From Bacteroidales bacterium (lineage in GTDB: Bacteria > Bacteroidota > Bacteroidia > Bacteroidales > F082), in assembly GCA_016285355.1 (NCBI GenBank), contig JAEEQP010000035.1:1-38049 (forward strand): a DNA stretch of 38,049 bases, read 5' to 3'. Under the pieces are notes generated by a model that saw nothing but the letters and a program-made list of their open reading frames with translations, did no database searches and was not told the origin of the DNA. A program made the translations under genes and the position numbers. Positions 33,053-38,049 of this stretch are shown here, in pieces (within the stretch, counting starts at the first letter, position 1; each line of letters opens with the position of its first letter).

Positions 33053-33961
33053 TCATCTTTCTGTATATTTTTCCCACAAAACCTTGACCTTATTGGAAAT
33101 CTCTTCCCGTAACCATTCCGGCGACAGCACTTCAATGTCAGGCGTTTGCGAAAGAATCTCCTGCTGGAAATCAAACTCGGGGCAAAGTTGCAACTCGAAA
33201 ATGCTGTATCCTTCGCCCTTTTCGACCTCCTTTTGCGAGGGATGCAAAGGCAGGGAACGCAAGTAATTCGACTGCTCGGCACTGACTTTCAGCCTGACCG
33301 TTTCAACCTTGGCGTTTTCGTGCGCGATGATACCGTAGAAGTCCTCGAAAAACACTTTCGGGTCGAACTTCTTGGGCATCTTGAACTTCTTCTCCAAGGT
33401 CTCAAGGCTAAGAATGCGGTCGAGGGCATAGATGCGCACTTGGTCGATGTACGGACTTCGGCCCACAAAGTACCAACGTTGCTTGAAGAGTTTCACGCTG
33501 TAGGGTTCCAACTCAAAGGTGTTGCTCTCGTCACGCCAATAGCTTTGATAGGTGATACGCAAAGTTGCATCGGTTTTCATGGCGGCGAGGATGGGCGAAA
33601 GGTGGTCTTTCACCGAGGGCACTTCTTCCAACAGGATGCGGTCTTTGAGTTGCCGGTTCTCCATGAGCAAATTGCTGGTAGAGATGGTGTTGAGCAGCCA
33701 GTTACGCAGGCCGCCCTGCCGGATTTCCTCGGCGTTCTCGATGTAATAGTGGTAGCCGCCCTTGCGCTCGCAGAGGATGACGAGGCCGAACATCTCCTGC
33801 GCCTCGTTGAGCCAAGTGTGGAAGGTTCGTTTGGGGATTTCCACGCCTTCACTGATGTCGTCGTCAAGCCAACGCCGGTTGATTTCCTCAAATGAGATGT
33901 ACTTCGCGTTGTAGATGGTCTCAACGAGCCAGACGTATTTGTTTAGGAGGTTGGGGGACAT
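33053..33961 (-). CDS. WYL-domain transcriptional regulator
   Basis: About 302 residues. The N-terminal part (NKYVWLVETIYNAKYISFEE, FHTWLNEAQEMFGLVI) is a winged-helix-like module. Middle residues (about 130-210) form the WYL domain. Its typical sequences are TLRITYQSYWRDES, FELEPYSVKLFKQRWYFVG and RIYALDRILSLE. A WCX-type C-terminal extension follows. WYL regulators often sense nucleic-acid fragments or ligands and control defence or stress genes. The ATG at 33961 (MSPNLLNKYVW) is used because the longer frame would start within the -7 box. Its target is not shown; the palindrome at the neighbouring GH20 gene is one candidate. Confidence 0.87.
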   Translation of the reverse strand: MSPNLLNKYVWLVETIYNAKYISFEEINRRWLDDDISEGVEIPKRTFHTWLNEAQEMFGLVILCERKGGYHYYIENAEEIRQGGLRNWLLNTISTSNLLMENRQLKDRILLEEVPSVKDHLSPILAAMKTDATLRITYQSYWRDESNTFELEPYSVKLFKQRWYFVGRSPYIDQVRIYALDRILSLETLEKKFKMPKKFDPKVFFEDFYGIIAHENAKVETVRLKVSAEQSNYLRSLPLHPSQKEVEKGEGYSIFELQLCPEFDFQQEILSQTPDIEVLSPEWLREEISNKVKVLWEKYTER

Positions 33962-33982
33962 GATGATTCTGTTTTGATGGAG

Positions 33983-33990
33983 CAAAGATA
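33983..33990 (-). promoter_or_regulatory. TAnnTTTG -7 box for the WYL regulator
   Basis: TATCTTTG followed by CTCC on the minus strand lies 21 bases before the ATG at 33961. It excludes the longer frame start at 33985. Confidence 0.5.
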
Positions 33991-34030
33991 GCGAAAAGAT
34001 ATGCTGAATTATTGCACAAGTTTGCTTTTT

Positions 34031-34465
34031 TCAAAACTTTCTTTGAATGGAACGCGCATATCGCGTCAGTTCTTTTCGAAGTTCAGGTTGCAATGAAGTA
34101 TATTGGATACAAGCAGTAAGCCAAGCAAGAATGACTTCACGATAATTCTTGCCATCATATTCAATTTGTTTGATACCTTCGGTTCGTTTGTCATCGAGGG
34201 ACAGGCATAGCCGTTGGGATTTATGCTCAAGGGCAATGATTCTGCCCTCTTTGTCAACAACCAGCAAGTCGCCATCATTCTCCAAGACCTGTGCCGATTC
34301 GCAATCAAAAGAGAATGGTGTTTTCATGCGTACTACCTCGTTGACAAAGGCATACATGAACACGCGCCCCATGCCATGCTCGTCTTCGTGGCGTAGTAGT
34401 CTGGCGATTGTGTCCCTATCAAACGCTTTTCGGGATTTCCTTATCAATCTCAACTTTAATCTCAT
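34031..34465 (-). CDS. Hypothetical protein
   Basis: About 144 residues from the ATG at 34465 (MRLKLRLIRKSRKAFD); no family recognised. It has a basic start, then RLLRHEDEHGMGRVFMYAFV, an acidic strand (LLVVDKEGRIIALEHK) and a Lys/Arg-rich end. Acidic residues followed by EHK could fit a nuclease-like strand (D-x8-E-x-K), but this is a weak hint. Its 5' part overlaps the 3' end of the preceding gene by 47 bases. The frame can be extended to 34540, inside that gene, but the extension has no family-like features. It could be a separate gene or the remains of a fusion. Confidence 0.55.
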   Translation of the reverse strand: MRLKLRLIRKSRKAFDRDTIARLLRHEDEHGMGRVFMYAFVNEVVRMKTPFSFDCESAQVLENDGDLLVVDKEGRIIALEHKSQRLCLSLDDKRTEGIKQIEYDGKNYREVILAWLTACIQYTSLQPELRKELTRYARSIQRKF

Positions 34466-35084
34466 AGTAAAAATCACGGCAATAGATGAAGTCGGTGATG
34501 GCAAATTCAGTGTGGTCGAACAGGTTATGAAAGGCATCAATCAAATAAAGGTCTTTGGTCAGTTCCTGGTCGAGGCCTTCGTTCCAGTTGGGCGGTGGAC
34601 AATTCATCCCGATAAATTCGTCAAAGTCGTTGGAATCAGGATCGTCGTTCCCTTTCAATTGGAGAGGGAAAGCCACGCCGCCTTCATACAGCAGATTCCA
34701 TCCTGAATCCTGCAAAGCATTCCAAAGCTCTTGTCGGTTCTCGCCTTGCACGGGGTGCAATGCCGGATAGTCATTGCTGAGGTAGCAGCAAGCATCGACC
34801 TCCACATCTTCACCGAAGCCTTTGTTGGCTTCATACACGGCGTGGGCTTTGTCGAACATTTCGCGCAAGGCTTCCCGCATCGCGTCGTTGAAGGCTATGA
34901 TGTCGGGCAGCAACAAATCCTGATGTTGCAGCACACGATGGTTGATGATGGTTTTCCTGACTTCGATAAGACTACGCTCGTCGGTGTAGTCGTGGTCTTT
35001 GCTCCAAAGCCCTTCAAACGACATGATGATTTGTTCTTCAAGTGCCTTTAAGGCATCGTCTTGTAATAAGTCTTTGATGTTCAT
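34419..35084 (-). CDS. Hypothetical protein
   Basis: About 221 residues and strongly acidic. The ATG at 35084 (MNIKDLLQDDALKALEEQI) is preferred over the longer frame. It lies 25 bases after a CTTTG box and the repeated hairpin. There is no signal peptide or membrane helix. A family-like core may be LWNALQDSGWNLLYEGGVAF and the DPDSNDFDEF segment. I recognise no family. It runs into the next gene with a 47-base overlap, so the two are probably expressed together. Confidence 0.6.
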   Translation of the reverse strand: MNIKDLLQDDALKALEEQIIMSFEGLWSKDHDYTDERSLIEVRKTIINHRVLQHQDLLLPDIIAFNDAMREALREMFDKAHAVYEANKGFGEDVEVDACCYLSNDYPALHPVQGENRQELWNALQDSGWNLLYEGGVAFPLQLKGNDDPDSNDFDEFIGMNCPPPNWNEGLDQELTKDLYLIDAFHNLFDHTEFAITDFIYCRDFYYEIKVEIDKEIPKSV

Positions 35085-35107
35085 GGTGTTTTGTTTTGAA
35101 TTACGCT

Positions 35108-35148
35108 GCAAAGAAAACAAAAGCCTGTGCCGAATTGAAGCACAGGCT
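35108..35148 (-). terminator. Terminator-like hairpin, copy 1 of a 41-base repeat
   Basis: AGCCTGTGC (35122-35130) pairs perfectly with GCACAGGCT (35140-35148) across a 9-base loop. On the minus strand TTTTGTTTTC follows the stem, so it can terminate the gene ending at 35190. A CTTTGCAGC (-7-like) comes next and may start the following gene. It is 39/41 identical to the copy at 36216-36256. Confidence 0.7.
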
Positions 35149-35189
35149 ATGAAAAGATGTGTTTTTTGAATATCGGAAGTTTGCCCTCT

Positions 35190-35906
35190 TTATTCCAAAT
35201 ATGACATCATTTCAGGTTCTTTCATCTTGAGATAATCACGCCATGCGTGGACACAATAACCTTGTGAAGTATGATGAATCAGATTAATTGGTATTACTTC
35301 ATTTGAAAGCATAATCTTTGCCGTACCAGGTGTTGTGTTGCTTATCTTATGAGTTTCATCCCAATTAAAGCCATCCCTACTTACGCCATCAATACTATCT
35401 AAAGCATCCAAACCATACCAATTACGAGTCCCAAGAATAAGAATTGTTGTTGGATGCAGTATTTTTGCCACATCAGCTAGACATTTCCAGCCAATTATCC
35501 TATCATCATTTGTCGGTTTAGCATTTGAACTTTCCATTGGCTCTTGAATAAAATTGTAAAATGACACTTTCGACCAAAACCGCTTTACGTTATCTGGAGA
35601 AACTTCAATGAATGTATTGAGCAATCCTTCGAACATTTTCCACGTCTGTTTTCCATCGCATTTGTTCACAACCACTGTATTTACAATTCCGCGAGTATAG
35701 TATTTGTCATTCTTCATATTCTCGTATTCTTCTTGACAGAAATTTCCATCTTCATTGGTTGCATAATGACTGTCTCCTATAATAAGAGGTCGGCACTCAC
35801 TATACGCATACTTGCAGCCAATCCATGGATATCTTTCAAGCAATTTGATTGTGTCAAATGCTTCATCGTACCTGTTGTCACATAATTGGTAATAATTCTG
35901 TTCCAT
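35190..35906 (-). CDS. Uncharacterised protein, possibly uracil-DNA-glycosylase-like fold
   Basis: A 238-residue protein, AT-rich in codon use relative to the central genes. PLIIGDSHYA near 40-50, then VSFYNFIQE (about 115-123), a strand TTILILGTRNWYGL (about 153-166) and a late His-Ser turn (LIHHTSQGY). This succession resembles the uracil-DNA glycosylase superfamily layout (motif with GxxxY, a second strand and a HxS motif). The catalytic residues are not clear and the match is by eye only. It has no signal peptide. Terminator copy 1 follows it. Confidence 0.5.
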   Translation of the reverse strand: MEQNYYQLCDNRYDEAFDTIKLLERYPWIGCKYAYSECRPLIIGDSHYATNEDGNFCQEEYENMKNDKYYTRGIVNTVVVNKCDGKQTWKMFEGLLNTFIEVSPDNVKRFWSKVSFYNFIQEPMESSNAKPTNDDRIIGWKCLADVAKILHPTTILILGTRNWYGLDALDSIDGVSRDGFNWDETHKISNTTPGTAKIMLSNEVIPINLIHHTSQGYCVHAWRDYLKMKEPEMMSYLE

Positions 35907-35963
35907 AATTCATTAAATGAGCTTTTGATTGCAAAACTACAAATTTTCTTTCTGTTGACCTAA

Positions 35964-36185
35964 TCAATCCAGAGCCTCATAATTGAAATCTGTCTGATAG
36001 CAGTTGGCTTTCTTGTAGTCAAACTGATAGATGCGCATGTAGGTTTCCTTGATTTCCTTGGCTCCATTGCTGAAGGGGTTGGAAACATGCATTGGGATGG
36101 TCACGATGATGACCATTTCGGGTGTTAACACTGTGCCGTTCACTCTTTTGACCCGTTTGGGCCATACTTTGAATACTTTGCTCAT
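35964..36185 (-). CDS. Small hypothetical protein, 73 residues
   Basis: A basic N-terminus (MSKVFKVWPKRVKRVNG) is followed by a beta-like stretch (TPEMVIIVTIPMHVSNPFSN) and a Tyr/Asn-rich tail. No family is recognised. It may be a real short gene, because it starts about 30 bases after the repeat copy with its CTTTGCTGC box. Nothing in the sequence shows its role. Confidence 0.5.
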   Translation of the reverse strand: MSKVFKVWPKRVKRVNGTVLTPEMVIIVTIPMHVSNPFSNGAKEIKETYMRIYQFDYKKANCYQTDFNYEALD

Positions 36186-36215
36186 GTTTGTTAGTTTTAT
36201 GGGTTAAACGATGCA

Positions 36216-36256
36216 GCAAAGAAAACACAAGCCTGCGCCGAATTGAAGCACAGGCT
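36216..36256 (-). terminator. Terminator-like hairpin, copy 2 of the 41-base repeat
   Basis: CACAAGCCTG (36226-36235) pairs with CAGGCTTGTG (36251-36260), a 10-bp stem extended inward by GC after one C-A mismatch. Thus the stem here is longer at the base than copy 1. It follows the PD-(D/E)XK gene by about 26 bases and precedes the 73-residue gene. TGTTTTCTTTGC follows on the minus strand. Confidence 0.65.
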
Positions 36257-36285
36257 TGTGAAATTTGACATTATTGCTTTTACAA

Positions 36286-37425
36286 TTATGGCATTGGTAA
36301 ATTCTTGTTATCAATCTCTTCAACGGCTTTGCTGACTAAATCAGTAATGTATTTCACATAGTTGCCATTGATCATCTCTGCCAAAGTATTCATATCCCAA
36401 TTCCTATATTGAAATAAGTATTTGTATCCATACGGCCAATAATCAGTAATTGATCCATTAATGCAATCAAGTTGTGTTTTTTCAACTTTTAGTGCATCAC
36501 CTTTGTAATTTGAGATTCCCCAATAAAAATCCCATTCTCCTGCACGTTCTGTGTAAAACCATATCGCGGCATATTTCCATTCTTCTCTGCGGAAAAAGAA
36601 ACCTCTTTCTCCTCTTCCAGCAAACATATTAGTATCTTCAAAAAGCAGGTGGTTCTTTTGGCAGAACTCTTCAAACTTGGGTTTGACAAATGTATAATAA
36701 ACATGTTGTTTGTATTCGTTTTGAGTGTTACAGATGGCAGCCACGGCATCGGCATTGGCAACCATAACCTCTATAAGCTTCTCTTGACTCATTGCTTCCA
36801 TGTCTTGATTAGTCAATTGTTTAATGTGATTTTTGTATTGAATTAAGGTCTCTCTAATCAATGGGGTCGTTGCACTTTCTTTGATACATTGTTCTAGCCA
36901 ATTCAAAATGTCTTGAGCATAAGAAATGCGTTTGTATTTTGTATCTTTTGCACTCTGCTCTGATGCATCAACCCCATCAAGAGTTAGATAATATATAGAA
37001 TAGCCATTCTTGTATTTATTACAGGCAAAATGAGCGTATCTTTTCAATTGTTCATTTTGATCACCTGCATAGATTTTGTTTTCTATAATAATAGCCTTTT
37101 TGTTATTATCCTCAATAAGGATGTCGATTCGTCCATCCTCATTTGAAGATTCCGTATAAACATTTGAATTTGCCGTATCAAGCTCTGTCTCATCTCCAAT
37201 TATAGAAAGAAACAGTTTCAAAAACTTGTCACCTTGGCCATGAGACTCCTTAGGGTCAAGAAAACTTGCTATAATGGCAGAATGTGTCACCTCATAATGT
37301 GCGACTCCAAGCGTCGCAAACATATTGAAGCGTTCACCTCGCTTAAGGCTTTCTTCTTTTTTGACTTTTTCTTGTTGGAGAATGACATTAACATCATTCA
37401 ACAGCTTCTGTATGTTGTTTTCCAT
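36286..37425 (-). CDS. PD-(D/E)XK nuclease superfamily protein
   Basis: A 379-residue protein with an N-terminal helical part (HSAIIASFLDPKESHGQG near 48-65) and a PD-(D/E)XK core: GRIDILIEDNN (D101), AIIIENKIYAGDQNEQLKRY (E115, K117). This order matches the PDDEXK_4-type family. The C-terminal two thirds (aromatic-rich, EEWKYAAIWFYTERAGEWDF) has no family I recognise. Family members are often found in phage-defence or mobile regions, but their action is largely untested. It is AT-rich and followed by repeat copy 2. The neighbouring small genes suggest an accessory region. Confidence 0.8.
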   Translation of the reverse strand: MENNIQKLLNDVNVILQQEKVKKEESLKRGERFNMFATLGVAHYEVTHSAIIASFLDPKESHGQGDKFLKLFLSIIGDETELDTANSNVYTESSNEDGRIDILIEDNNKKAIIIENKIYAGDQNEQLKRYAHFACNKYKNGYSIYYLTLDGVDASEQSAKDTKYKRISYAQDILNWLEQCIKESATTPLIRETLIQYKNHIKQLTNQDMEAMSQEKLIEVMVANADAVAAICNTQNEYKQHVYYTFVKPKFEEFCQKNHLLFEDTNMFAGRGERGFFFRREEWKYAAIWFYTERAGEWDFYWGISNYKGDALKVEKTQLDCINGSITDYWPYGYKYLFQYRNWDMNTLAEMINGNYVKYITDLVSKAVEEIDNKNLPMP

Positions 37426-37481
37426 TCGTTTATGATTTGATTAGCAAAACTTCATTTTTACTACAAGTATCTTTCGTATTT

Positions 37482-38049
37482 CTAATCTTCAGGCAAAGAA
37501 AAGCCGTCATCGATTCCATCTGGGAACATCATATCCCATATTTCTTCTTCATGAGTTTTCCGCCGGGTAGATAAGGTGCTAAATGTGCTCGTATCTACTT
37601 CTGTTTCTTGTTCTCGCATCATTCTATCTTGCAATTTAGAAAGATATTCTTGCAGCCAATCTGCCTTGTAAATTTCTTTCAGAGGTGACAAATCAGAAAT
37701 GCGTTCATTTACATAAGCTTCAGCGCAAGCAGACGCAACTGAGAATAAGGCGATGTCGTCTTTTACCCCTTGTTTTACCGCAAAGTCGCACACCTCTGCC
37801 AAGAGTCTGCAATATTCATCCACAAACTCATGAAATAGCTTAATTTCAGCATAGTGTTTGGCATAGCAAAAACTTTTTCCAGAAGCTATCTCTGACTTGC
37901 AAATTTCCGAATAGTTTGTGGCATCTTCCAGCAATTCCATATCGGATAAATAGTTTTCTTTCACACTTTCTATGAGATGCTCTTCAAAAAACACATCTTT
38001 GTTGTATGATTTGGCAAGCTCCTTGAGCTTTTCATCCGCTTGCTTTTCG
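37482..38049 (-). CDS. Hypothetical protein (5' end beyond window)
   Basis: The frame is open to the right edge without a stop (codons give EKQADEKLKELAKSYNKD just before the first GTG at 37994), so the true start lies outside. The visible 188 residues are helical and charged, with alternating Lys/Glu and a Cys-rich patch (ICKSEIASGKSFCYAKH). The tail is acidic. No motif is recognised. It is encoded before the PD-(D/E)XK gene with a gap of about 56 bases and may be in the same transcription unit. Confidence 0.6.
   Translation of the reverse strand, partial: EKQADEKLKELAKSYNKDVFFEEHLIESVKENYLSDMELLEDATNYSEICKSEIASGKSFCYAKHYAEIKLFHEFVDEYCRLLAEVCDFAVKQGVKDDIALFSVASACAEAYVNERISDLSPLKEIYKADWLQEYLSKLQDRMMREQETEVDTSTFSTLSTRRKTHEEEIWDMMFPDGIDDGFSLPED

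Noticed and set aside
1..38049. CRISPR arrays, tRNA or rRNA genes, transposases
   Set aside because: I looked for regularly spaced repeats, cloverleaf-like sequences and transposase motifs and saw none. Very diverged copies could be missed by eye.

Overview
The window looks like a chromosomal segment of a Bacteroidota bacterium, most likely order Bacteroidales. The evidence is the gene set (TamL-type lipoprotein, the parA-parB-DUF5683-dapB-lepB block, a DUF3276 PUR-alpha-like protein, ftsK next to lolA). Repeated TAnnTTTG -7 promoter boxes upstream of many genes, in place of the sigma70 TATAAT type, point the same way. I cannot name a genus. No rRNA, tRNA or CRISPR array was seen.

Layout. 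(1) 1-6374, minus strand: an FtsX/MacB-type permease cut by the left edge, a short DnaE-type polymerase with a non-ATG start and a palindromic upstream region, and a RecD-like helicase. (2) 6378-15303, minus strand: tamL (own promoter) and a tightly packed series ftsK > lolA > exbB/tolQ > exbD > tonB-like > folC, covering chromosome translocation, envelope lipoprotein transport and proton-motive-force transduction. (3) 15394-20304, minus strand: parA > parB > DUF5683 > dapB > lepB, with REP-like repeats in two of its gaps. (4) A divergent promoter region at 20863-20987 separates a DUF3276 gene from a plus-strand exonuclease/FAH-hydrolase pair.

(5) 22487-25544 is an AT-richer accessory island. 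It holds a broken Dam-type methylase remnant and three genes joined by ATGA overlaps: a 49-residue protein, a retropepsin-like aspartic protease, and a winged-helix plus PD-(D/E)XK-like nuclease. A beta-class adenine DNA methyltransferase follows, separated from the nuclease gene by a striking nested inverted-repeat element. I read this as a restriction-modification locus carrying a retroviral-type protease, the best candidate here for an undescribed system.

(6) 25731-32923: a secreted Tricorn-type S41 protease, a secreted transglutaminase-like protein and, convergent to it, a secreted GH20 hexosaminidase whose -7 box lies in the loop of a perfect inverted repeat. (7) 33053-38049, minus strand: a WYL regulator and a run of little-known genes, several AT-rich, including a possible uracil-DNA-glycosylase-fold protein and a PD-(D/E)XK nuclease. 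A 41-base terminator-like element occurs twice here with 39/41 identity.

Starts were moved inward from the longest reading frame where a promoter box lies inside the longer frame, or where a signal peptide or family-typical N-terminus begins at an internal ATG. All function calls rest on reading motifs by eye; no database search was possible.
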